From the NCBI RefSeq assembly GCF_008369915.1, contig NZ_VSRN01000001.1, forward strand, positions 1,612,001 to 1,676,000: a stretch of DNA of 64,000 bases. Direction: 5' to 3'. The notes beneath the pieces were generated by a model. That model was given only the letters and a program-made list of their open reading frames with translations. It was not told where the DNA came from and searched no databases. The stretch is from Dyadobacter sp. UC 10 (GTDB lineage Bacteria; Bacteroidota; Bacteroidia; Cytophagales; Spirosomataceae). The position numbers were made by a program, and so were the translations under genes. Below, piece after piece: positions 57,079 through 64,000 of the stretch. The number at the start of each line of letters is the position of its first letter. Positions within the stretch are counted from its first letter, which is position 1.

Positions 57079-57467
57079 TATAAATGATTGTTTTCTTTTA
57101 AAAATTGGAGAGTAGACTTCACAAATTGAGCAGCATCATCAAGAGATTCGAGTGCCTGCTCTTCTGTAACTTCTTCATAGTCATAATCACCAAACTGTCT
57201 TTTGACAAATGACCGCTGTAATCTGTCACTCAATAAACTGTCAAGCAGTCCCGACTTTATATATAACTCGCGAAACTTGTTGTGAGCGCCAACGTGTGTC
57301 TTTGCGTGAACATGTTGAATGAACAATAACATTTGCACCGAATGGAAAATCGCATAATAAGCTCGGTTAATACAAGCTTCAAAATGTCCTTCATCAAATG
57401 AATCCTTGCTGGATTTGACGCATTCTTGCACCTTTATCAGGATTTTGGGCAAGGTTGCGCCGGTCAT
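57078..57467 (-). CDS. HEPN-domain protein (candidate toxin of HEPN/MNT pair)
   Basis: A 129-aa helical protein of the HEPN superfamily. The conserved Arg and His of the RNase-type motif are R35 and H42 in NRAYYAIFHSVQM (R-x6-H). The Tyr two residues after the His, which is modified in type VII systems, is Val here. It overlaps the MNT gene upstream by 4 bases (ATGA) and thrB downstream by 1 base, so it sits inside the threonine operon. It may be an active RNase toxin or a degraded/domesticated member. Confidence 0.85.
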   Translation of the reverse strand: MTGATLPKILIKVQECVKSSKDSFDEGHFEACINRAYYAIFHSVQMLLFIQHVHAKTHVGAHNKFRELYIKSGLLDSLLSDRLQRSFVKRQFGDYDYEEVTEEQALESLDDAAQFVKSTLQFLKENNHL

Positions 57468-57802
57468 AACTCGATTCCTTCTTGAATGACATTGAAACCC
57501 AGAGGCGTATTCCCGGTATATAATTTTTTGTTCGTATAGGGGATTGCAGATACCCAGAAGCCATATTTCAAGCCCAGGTCGCTCATTAGAGGTGACAGAT
57601 TGCTAATCTCTGAATACGATTTGATCTCTTCATCGTTTAAAACAACCAGATAATCCACATCCGACTCTTCATGCTGTTCGCCACGGGCATATGAACCGAA
57701 CAATATCACTTTCTCAAGCCGGTTACCATATAGCTGGCTTACTCCATTAACAAATTCTTCTGTCAATGCTGATATCGCCTCCGGAACCTTTCTGTTGCTC
57801 AT
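57464..57802 (-). CDS. MNT-type minimal nucleotidyltransferase (candidate antitoxin)
   Basis: A 112-aa protein starting at the ATG at 57800-57802 (MSNRKVPEAI); a TTG nine codons upstream is less likely. The Pol-beta-like signature is complete: FGSYARGEQHEESDVDYLV gives GS, ten residues, then D48-V-D50. Such MNT proteins inactivate HEPN toxins by adding AMP. It starts 36 bp after the thrA stop and overlaps the HEPN gene by 4 bases. The pair is a HEPN/MNT module sitting between thrA and thrB. Confidence 0.87.
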   Translation of the reverse strand: MSNRKVPEAISALTEEFVNGVSQLYGNRLEKVILFGSYARGEQHEESDVDYLVVLNDEEIKSYSEISNLSPLMSDLGLKYGFWVSAIPYTNKKLYTGNTPLGFNVIQEGIEL

Positions 57803-57838
57803 AACCAAACCGTTTGAAATACAATGCAATTTAACACA

Positions 57839-60295
57839 TTACCCCAAATAGCTACTGATACTCATGATGTCGGCAAAAACGCCGGAAGCGGTTACTTCTG
57901 CGCCGGCGCCGGGACCTTTGATCACCAGCGGGCGGTCTTTGTAGCGTTCTGTGGTGAATGACACAATGTTGTCGCTGCCGGATAAGTTGTAAAATGGATG
58001 CGACGAATCGACCGTTTTCAGTTCGATGCTGGCTTTTCCGTTTTCAAGCGTTGCGATATAGCGCAGCTTTTCTCCATTTGCTTCCGCACTGGCCTGATTT
58101 TCAGCAAAGTAATTATTTGAAATTTCCAGCTCGCTGAAAAACGCATCCACAGTGGGCGCATTCAGGCAGTTTCCCGGTAATATCTGCGAGATCTTGATTT
58201 CTTCCGGTTCAAGCGGCACGCCTACTTCCCGTGCAAGTATCAGGATTTTCCTTCCGACGTCGGCCCCGCTCAGGTCATCGCGCGGGTCGGGTTCTGTGAA
58301 CCCTTTTGCTTTCGCCTCTTTCACCACGTCCACGAAGCGGTTTTCAGAATTAAAATTGTTGAATATATAGGATAATGTTCCAGAAAGGATCGCCTCGATT
58401 TTCAGGAACTTGTCACCACTGGCCATCAAGCCCTGAATGGTATTGATAATAGGCAAACCCGCGCCCACATTGGTCTCATACAAGAATTTCACGCCACGTT
58501 GCAGCGCAGTTCTCTGCAGGGAAACATACTCGGAATAAGAACCGGAATTCGCGACTTTATTGGGAGTAACTACCGAAATGCTGGCGTCCAGCAGGATCTG
58601 GTAATATTGGACAATATCTTTATCGGAGGTACAATCCACAAAAACGCTGTTCGGCAGGTTGAGCTCGATCATTCGCTGGACAAATGCAGGCAAGCTCGTT
58701 TTTACACCTTCATCCAGTACCCGGTCGCGCCAGTTTTCGGGCCCGATGCCCTCCGGATCAAGCAACATTTTTTTGGTATTGGATAAACCGGCTATATTCA
58801 GGTTCAGCAGTTTTTCTTCTCTTAAATATCCGGTCTGGTTCCGGATCTGTTCGATCAGCGTACTCCCGATCAACCCTACCCCCACTATGAACAGATTCAG
58901 CGAGCGCGTTTCCGACTGGAAGAATACGCCGTGGATCGCATTCAATGCTTTTGATAAATCACTTTTAGCAATAACCACTGAAATATTCAGCTCCGACGAA
59001 CCCTGGGCAGTAGCTACTACATTAATACCGTTTTTACCCAAAACAGAGAACAGCTTGCCCGAAACTCCGGTGCTCTTTTTCATCCCCTCGCCCACAATAG
59101 CGATAATTGACAGGTTTTTCTCAATGGAAATGCCGTCGATATGCCCCAGGCTGATTTCAATCGCAAACTCTTTTTCCAGCACCTCAGTGGCCTTCTGCGC
59201 ATTTTTTGGATCGATAGAAAAGCAGATAGAATGTTCCGAAGAAGCCTGTGAGATCAAAATCACACTGATCGCATTGTTGGAAAGCGCAGTAAATAAACGC
59301 CCCGAAATCCCCGCCACACCGATCATCCCGCTGCCCTGGATATTCACCAATGCAATTTCATCAATCGAAGAAATCCCGGTGATCGCATATTCTTTTCCAT
59401 TAGCCGCCTTCTGGACATAAGTACCTTCAAATGCGGTATTGAAGGTATTAAGCACTTTCAATGTGATATTTTTAGCGAATGCAGGCTGCAAACTCGGCGG
59501 ATAAATCACCTTCGCACCGAAATGGGAAAGCTCCATTGCTTCCGCGTAGGAAATGGAAGGTATCGTAAATGCATTGGTCACTTTTCGCGGATCGGCAGTC
59601 ATCATACCATCCACATCCGTCCAGATCTCAATCGATTCGGCATCGAGCGCCGCGCCCAGAATGGACGCTGTATAATCAGAGCCGCCGCGGCCCAGCGTGG
59701 TGGTAACCCCCTCTGCAGTAGATGCAATAAAGCCGGTAACACATTGTAGTGCAGCGGTTTTGGCAAAATATTCTAGGATCTGCTTATTGGTTATTTCGAA
59801 ATTCACATCACCCATTCCATAAGTCGCGTTGGTGTGGATGATCTGGCGGGCGTCGCAGAATTCGGCTGCTATTCCTTTACTTTTAAGGATTTCGGTGATC
59901 ACCATGGTAGACAACCTCTCCCCGAAACTCATAATAAGGTCCAAAGTCCTTTCCGACAGCTCTTTAATCCAGGAAACGCCCCTTAATATATCTTCCAGTT
60001 CATTAAAAAGTCCCCTTACCGCAGCAAAAGTACTGCTCTGACTCTTGACCGGGATCAGGCCTCTAACCACAGCAAAGTGCCTTTCCTCCACACCTTTCAG
60101 AAATTCGACATAATCCGGATTGCCGGAAGAGGCCATTTTACCGATTTCGATTAAACGATTGGTTACCCCGCCCATCGCAGAAAACACGACGGCAAACCGC
60201 TCGCCTTTTGCAAGGTTTTCTTCCAGGATATTGATTACTGTCTTGATGCTGTCAACCGAACCGACAGAGGTACCGCCAAATTTAAGAACCTTCAT
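57839..60295 (-). CDS. thrA: Bifunctional aspartokinase I / homoserine dehydrogenase I
   Basis: Catalyses the first and third steps from aspartate to threonine and methionine. From the ATG at 60293-60295 it has 818 aa. The kinase domain (about 1-300) starts MKVLKFGGTSVGS and has GRGGSDYTASILGAAL; two ACT repeats (about 310-455) provide allosteric sites; homoserine dehydrogenase (about 460-818) has the NAD fold VGLIGSTLIEQI, TNVGAGLPIINTIQ and DDLSGADVGRKILILARE. It heads the operon thrA-MNT-HEPN-thrB and has a well-formed promoter about 60 bp upstream. Confidence 0.95.
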   Translation of the reverse strand: MKVLKFGGTSVGSVDSIKTVINILEENLAKGERFAVVFSAMGGVTNRLIEIGKMASSGNPDYVEFLKGVEERHFAVVRGLIPVKSQSSTFAAVRGLFNELEDILRGVSWIKELSERTLDLIMSFGERLSTMVITEILKSKGIAAEFCDARQIIHTNATYGMGDVNFEITNKQILEYFAKTAALQCVTGFIASTAEGVTTTLGRGGSDYTASILGAALDAESIEIWTDVDGMMTADPRKVTNAFTIPSISYAEAMELSHFGAKVIYPPSLQPAFAKNITLKVLNTFNTAFEGTYVQKAANGKEYAITGISSIDEIALVNIQGSGMIGVAGISGRLFTALSNNAISVILISQASSEHSICFSIDPKNAQKATEVLEKEFAIEISLGHIDGISIEKNLSIIAIVGEGMKKSTGVSGKLFSVLGKNGINVVATAQGSSELNISVVIAKSDLSKALNAIHGVFFQSETRSLNLFIVGVGLIGSTLIEQIRNQTGYLREEKLLNLNIAGLSNTKKMLLDPEGIGPENWRDRVLDEGVKTSLPAFVQRMIELNLPNSVFVDCTSDKDIVQYYQILLDASISVVTPNKVANSGSYSEYVSLQRTALQRGVKFLYETNVGAGLPIINTIQGLMASGDKFLKIEAILSGTLSYIFNNFNSENRFVDVVKEAKAKGFTEPDPRDDLSGADVGRKILILAREVGVPLEPEEIKISQILPGNCLNAPTVDAFFSELEISNNYFAENQASAEANGEKLRYIATLENGKASIELKTVDSSHPFYNLSGSDNIVSFTTERYKDRPLVIKGPGAGAEVTASGVFADIMSISSYLG

Positions 60296-60357
60296 TGAAT
60301 GCAATATTCGAATACACTTTGATTTACAGCCTGAAATGGCCTTTTTAGAACAGGACG

Positions 60358-60391
60358 CAAATATAACAATTCAAACGCCGCTTACTTCAAA
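60358..60391 (-). promoter_or_regulatory. Candidate promoter of the threonine operon
   Basis: On the minus strand TTTG (60391-60388) precedes TATATTTG (60365-60358) with a 22-bp gap. Transcription would start near 60350, leaving a leader of about 55 nt. The leader is too short for a classical Thr/Ile attenuator and none was seen. Confidence 0.48.
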
Positions 60392-60456
60392 CATCGCACG
60401 AAATGACGGTGGTCAGACCCTGCGAGCTGTATTTGCAGATTTAATAGTTCTAAAAA

Positions 60457-60498
60457 ACAAAGACCGGCAAGGCGCTAAAATGCCTTGCCGGTCTTTGT
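60457..60498 (-). terminator. Strong terminator between barrel gene and thrA
   Basis: A perfect 17-bp stem, ACAAAGACCGGCAAGGC with GCCTTGCCGGTCTTTGT, around an 8-base loop. It lies 18 bp beyond the stop of the upstream minus-strand gene and is followed by a T run on that strand. Confidence 0.88.
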
Positions 60499-60516
60499 CT
60501 TCTTTATATTCAGAAC

Positions 60517-61257
60517 TTAAAATGCGATTCCCAGTCCCACTCCTACATTCACAACGCCTATAAAACGCTTTTCACTTACAGATTCAGAAAAGTCGAAATT
60601 ACCTCTTACGGCCCTGATTGTTACATCTTTAATCTCAGCTTCGGCCCCGATCACATCGCCGCTAAGCTGGAAAAACAGGTTTCCGACTATTGGTAACCGC
60701 AAACTGGCGCCGCCAGCCAGCCCGAATGCTGACGTGGAGGCTGGTTTGAGGTCCACCGTGATCGGCTCTCCGCCGGCTTCCGATAATCCGATAAGATTGA
60801 CCGAAGGAGAATCGGCCCAGACTTTCCCAACCTGTCCGTGCACCTCAATCTGCGCGCGACCCATATTAATATAGAACGCCGGTCCGATCATCAATGCATT
60901 GAGCTTCCATTTTGAAACTTTCGTGTCCCACAGAAAAGTTTCGCCCAAAACCTGTGCATAAGAATTCGCTTTGTCGACAATCGGCTCCGACATCGTGGTA
61001 TTCAGGTTCATACTTCCCGAGGCCCGTAAACCGAAACCGCGGGACAATCGGAAATCGAAATTAGCCTGCCCGAAGTAACCCGAGCCAGTCAGACCGGCAA
61101 AAGGGTCATCGAGCTTTTCCCTCGCAAGCTCGCCTACCGGCAAACTGTAACCGGCTGTGACAGAAAGAAAACTTCTTGTATTTTGTGCGTAACCCTGACT
61201 GTAAATCAACGCAAAACAGCAAATCAGGAGCGCGCGGAAGTTGATGAAAATCTTCAT
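60517..61257 (-). CDS. Predicted outer-membrane beta-barrel protein (unknown)
   Basis: A 246-aa exported protein. The signal peptide (about 1-24, ending GYAQ) is followed by strands with aromatic/hydrophobic alternation (FLSVTAGYSLPVGELA, FGLRASGSMNLNTTM, ALMIGPAFYINMG) and a C terminus (GVVNVGVGLGIAF) typical of small barrels that end in Phe. The composition resembles OmpW or OmpA-type outer-membrane proteins, but I recognise no specific family. It is a single-gene unit with a strong terminator. Confidence 0.7.
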   Translation of the reverse strand: MKIFINFRALLICCFALIYSQGYAQNTRSFLSVTAGYSLPVGELAREKLDDPFAGLTGSGYFGQANFDFRLSRGFGLRASGSMNLNTTMSEPIVDKANSYAQVLGETFLWDTKVSKWKLNALMIGPAFYINMGRAQIEVHGQVGKVWADSPSVNLIGLSEAGGEPITVDLKPASTSAFGLAGGASLRLPIVGNLFFQLSGDVIGAEAEIKDVTIRAVRGNFDFSESVSEKRFIGVVNVGVGLGIAF

Positions 61258-61317
61258 GAAAATATGGCTGGATGTAATAGAAAACGCCTTTGAAACTAAA
61301 ATTCATTATGCTAACAC

Positions 61318-61325
61318 CAAACATA
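61318..61325 (-). promoter_or_regulatory. Candidate -7 box of the barrel gene
   Basis: TATGTTTG on the minus strand, 60 bp upstream of the ATG at 61257. No TTTG is seen at -33. Confidence 0.35.
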
Positions 61326-61465
61326 GCGGTTTTATTACATTTTTATTTCAGCTACTTGGTTTGGGGAAATTTTATCAACACAATGTTATATAAACGACGG
61401 CTCAGCCCTGTTTTTGCGGTTGGTACAAAAATGGTAGGTACTTCATCAAACTAAATCATTGAACC

Positions 61466-61717
61466 ATGGATAATAAGGAAACAGATAAAGAAGCAAGGGC
61501 TACCAAAAACACCAAGAACGTCTGGAAATGGATTCTTGGGGTCGGCGTAGTTTTAATGATTATCGCGTTCTGGGGAGGATTTTTTAATCATGATGAAAAC
61601 TTTCAGGAATCAGATACCCCCTCGGAAAGCGTCCCTGTTGCAGATTCCGTAGCTTCGGATACAATGGCAAGGATGCGTTCAGATACGATGATGGAAAATG
61701 TGAGAGGCACGAAATAA
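61466..61717 (+). CDS. Small single-span membrane protein (83 aa)
   Basis: No family recognised. A charged N terminus (MDNKETDKEARATKNTKN) precedes one membrane helix (about 21-43, WKWILGVGVVLMIIAFWGGFF), then an acidic, Ser/Asp/Met-rich tail (SESVPVADSVASDTMARMRSDTM) that should be outside the cytoplasm. The start ATG is well placed after an AT-rich gap. It converges on the dehydrogenase gene with one base between stops. Function unknown. Confidence 0.65.
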   Translation: MDNKETDKEARATKNTKNVWKWILGVGVVLMIIAFWGGFFNHDENFQESDTPSESVPVADSVASDTMARMRSDTMMENVRGTK

Positions 61718-61718
61718 G

Positions 61719-64000
61719 TTACCTGATCAACGCTTCCCACAAGATTTCTACGGGATGTTTTGCTTTACGTCCCGTACCATCTTTGATCTGATGCCGGCAG
61801 CTGGTCCCGGATGCAGCAATGATTACATCCTCCGGCTGCTGGCGGACAGTCGGGAATAGTACCAGCTCTCCGATTTGCATTGACACATCGTAATGTTCCT
61901 CTTCATAACCAAACGAACCAGCCATTCCGCAGCAACCTGAAGGGATCAGCTGGGTCTGGTAATTTTCAGGCAGGGAAAGCATTTTTTTTGAAGCAGATAA
62001 AGTAGACAAAGCCTTCTGGTGACAATGTCCGTGCAGTTTGATCAGCTGCTTTTTTTGTGTAAAAACGGCTTTATTAATACGTTTGGCGTCGATTTCCCTC
62101 GCTATGAATTCTTCAAAAAGCAATGCATTTTCGGAAATCTTTTCCGCGTCGCTACGGTGGTTCTCCGGTACCAGATCAATGTATTCGTCCCGGAACGAAA
62201 GGATAGCAGACGGTTCAATGCCGATCAGCGGCGTTTCATGGGTGATCTTATCTTTTAACAGACCAACGTTTTCAATAGCAAGCTGCTGCGCTTCTTTGAC
62301 AAAACCTTTGGAAAGATACGATCGCCCCGATTCTGTGTGTTTTGGAAAGACCACTTCATACCCCAGCGCTTCCAGCAATTCCACAGCCTTTTGACCAATT
62401 TCGACATCATTATAGTTCGTAAACTCGTCACAGAACAAATATACCTTCCCAGTTTTCGGGTCCGCAGCATTCATTTTTTTTCGCTTCTGCCACCATTGAG
62501 ATAAAGTCTGCGAAGCAAGAACAGGCATAGAACGTTCCGGGTGAAAACCTACCATTTTGTTGGCAACTTTACGCAACGCCGGCTGCCCGAAAACCGCATT
62601 AAATGCCCAGGGCGCAATAGAAGCCAGTTTCATTTGTTTCGAGAAATTCGCGATCAGCCTGCTGCGCATCGGAACACCATGCGACTCGTAATACTGCTGC
62701 GTAAATTCTGCCTTCATCTTCCCGATATCCACACTCGATGGGCATTCGGACTTGCAGCCCTTGCAAGACAGGCAAAGGTCCAGCACTTCCTTCACCATTT
62801 CCTGATTGGCCCCGATCTGCTCCTTTTTATTGGAAGGCGTAAAATATTGCCGGAGAATATTAGCCCTTGCGCGGGTAGTATCGCGCTCGCGGCGGGTGGC
62901 CATATAGCTGGGGCACATGGTACCGCCGGTCAATTCGGTTTTCCTGCAATCGCCTGACCCACTGCACTTTTCAGCGAGTCGCAGTATGCCCTCCTGTTTG
63001 CTGAAATCGAAAATCGTTTTGATCTCCGGCTGCGGCTTATCCTGCTCGTAGCGCAGGAATTCGTTCATTGGCGGGGTATCGACGATTTTATTGGCATTAA
63101 AAATCCCGTCTGGGTCCCAGATCCGCTTTACCTGCCGGAACATTTCATACACTTCATCCCCCATCATAAACGGAATGAACTCGCCCCGCAGCCGCCCGTC
63201 GCCGTGCTCACCAGACAATGCGCCATTGTATTTTTTGACCAAAACGGCAGTATCTGCGAGTACCTGCCTGAAAAGTGCCTTTCCCTCAGAAGTTTTGAGA
63301 TTGATCATCGGCTCGACGTGCAGTTCACCGGCGCCAGCGTGGGCATAATAGGAAGCGTGCAGGTTGTGCGACCGCAAAAGCGATTCCACTTCTTCAATGT
63401 AAGCAGGCAGGTCCTCTACCGCCACCGCACAGTCTTCGATCAGGTTGACCGGCTGCGTATCTCCGGGCAGGTTTCTGATTAACCCCAGACCTGCTTTCCG
63501 GATATCCCAGGCAGCCGTCGCTTCATTTCCAAAAAGCAGCGGATAAGCATAGCCCAGGCCATTTGCGGTTAAGCCGTTGATCAGGTTGCTGGCTTGCGCT
63601 TCCACTTCCTCGTTTGTATTTCCCCAAAACTCCACCAATAATAAAGCAGCCGGATCGCCCTGCATGAAAAACCGGTTTTGTGAGTACACGGTGTGGTCTT
63701 TGGTAAAATCCATAATGTACTTATCCACCAGCTCGGAAGCCTTCGGATTCAGCTGCATGGCGACGTGGTTGGCATGCAATGCCTCTGCAACCGAGTTGGT
63801 ATGTACGCAAACTACGCCCACCGAGGCCGGCGGCAAGTCGACCAGTGCCAGTTTTGCCTCGGTTACAAAGCACAATGTACCCTCCGAGCCTGCGATCAGG
63901 TTGCAGAGATTAATATGGCCGGTCTCAAAATTGCGGACAAGCGCATCGAGCGCGTAGCCTGAGTTGCGGCGCGTTACAGTCGCTTTCGGAAATTGCTTTT
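61719..64000 (-). CDS. FAD/Fe-S D-lactate dehydrogenase-type oxidoreductase (5' end outside window)
   Basis: The frame is open to the window edge; the first residues visible (FPKATVTRRNSGYALDALV, then NLIAGSEGTL) belong to the FAD-binding domain, so the gene continues beyond 64000 and the N terminus is missing. The FAD-oxidase C domain is followed by two 4Fe-4S ligand sets (CSGSGDCRKTELTGGTMCP and CLSCKGCKSECP) and CCG domains (HGHCHQKAL, SGCCGMAGSFGYEEEHY). This is the layout of membrane-linked D-lactate/2-hydroxyacid dehydrogenases that feed electrons to quinone. The substrate is not certain. Confidence 0.9.
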   Translation of the reverse strand, partial: KQFPKATVTRRNSGYALDALVRNFETGHINLCNLIAGSEGTLCFVTEAKLALVDLPPASVGVVCVHTNSVAEALHANHVAMQLNPKASELVDKYIMDFTKDHTVYSQNRFFMQGDPAALLLVEFWGNTNEEVEAQASNLINGLTANGLGYAYPLLFGNEATAAWDIRKAGLGLIRNLPGDTQPVNLIEDCAVAVEDLPAYIEEVESLLRSHNLHASYYAHAGAGELHVEPMINLKTSEGKALFRQVLADTAVLVKKYNGALSGEHGDGRLRGEFIPFMMGDEVYEMFRQVKRIWDPDGIFNANKIVDTPPMNEFLRYEQDKPQPEIKTIFDFSKQEGILRLAEKCSGSGDCRKTELTGGTMCPSYMATRRERDTTRARANILRQYFTPSNKKEQIGANQEMVKEVLDLCLSCKGCKSECPSSVDIGKMKAEFTQQYYESHGVPMRSRLIANFSKQMKLASIAPWAFNAVFGQPALRKVANKMVGFHPERSMPVLASQTLSQWWQKRKKMNAADPKTGKVYLFCDEFTNYNDVEIGQKAVELLEALGYEVVFPKHTESGRSYLSKGFVKEAQQLAIENVGLLKDKITHETPLIGIEPSAILSFRDEYIDLVPENHRSDAEKISENALLFEEFIAREIDAKRINKAVFTQKKQLIKLHGHCHQKALSTLSASKKMLSLPENYQTQLIPSGCCGMAGSFGYEEEHYDVSMQIGELVLFPTVRQQPEDVIIAASGTSCRHQIKDGTGRKAKHPVEILWEALIR

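Noticed and set aside
58659-59420. 253-codon open frame antisense to thrA
   Set aside because: Lies wholly within the aspartokinase/homoserine dehydrogenase gene, and its composition is that of an antisense shadow.
60296-60456. Threonine attenuator with leader peptide before thrA
   Set aside because: The predicted leader is only about 55 nt and no Thr/Ile-rich short frame was found; the large hairpin nearby terminates the preceding gene.

Overview
The window looks like a chromosomal segment of a Bacteroidota bacterium of the order Cytophagales, closest in feel to Dyadobacter. The clues are Bacteroidota -7 promoter boxes (TAnnTTTG), many lipoprotein and outer-membrane beta-barrel genes, families typical of the phylum (DUF5690, HYC_CC_PP, YfhO, YkuD_2), an ISAon1-like insertion sequence and moderate GC content. 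The genus is an inference from gene style; no database was searched.

Layout. 1-3.7 kb: 5'-truncated endonuclease V, a lipoprotein GH18 glycosidase, and a two-gene end-joining unit (Ku plus a stand-alone LigD polymerase domain). 3.7-4.6 kb: hairpin repeats and two small unknown genes. 4.6-11.8 kb: a five-gene operon that reads as an organophosphonate catabolic unit (phosphonatase-like HAD hydrolase, FAD oxidoreductase, secreted phosphodiesterase, PbfA-like PLP enzyme, DUF5690 carrier) with an XRE-cupin regulator upstream. 11.9-14.8 kb: an AhpD-like protein, a Panacea-domain protein next to a two-helix membrane protein, a second hairpin-repeat array and two unknown genes. 14.8-25 kb: housekeeping and envelope genes (SGNH hydrolase, DinB, YfhO operon, pfkA, YdcF, thioredoxin-like, lactonase, csaA-like). 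25-33.2 kb: a copper-handling island (CopA, several metal-binding small proteins, a TonB receptor, an HMA-AraC regulator and a His/Met-rich barrel). 33.2-38 kb: methyltransferase, a sulfur/persulfide operon, and a MATE exporter with a structured leader. 38.3-41.8 kb: hflX, then one intact tRNA-Arg(CCU) followed by four tandem, damaged tRNA copies carrying GC-rich palindromic inserts; an ISL3-type element with an 8-bp target duplication sits inside the second copy. 41.8-49 kb: membrane AraC regulator, S41 protease, FtsX-like permease, two convergent overlapping L,D-transpeptidases. 49-54.5 kb: tyrA-aminotransferase, modABC, SGNH hydrolase. 54.5-61 kb: nucleotidyltransferase, Fe-S carrier, and a threonine operon (thrA, MNT, HEPN, thrB) with a toxin-antitoxin-like pair inserted between the two biosynthetic genes. 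61.5-64 kb: a small membrane protein and a D-lactate-dehydrogenase-type FAD/Fe-S enzyme running off the window.

The strongest candidates for something undescribed are the tRNA-Arg array with GC-rich palindromes in the T arm, the composite hairpin/REP repeats seen at two sites and related to an inverted pair at a third, the HEPN/MNT pair coupled to thrB, the Panacea-membrane protein pair, and a shared 15-bp motif upstream of copA and its neighbour metallochaperone gene.
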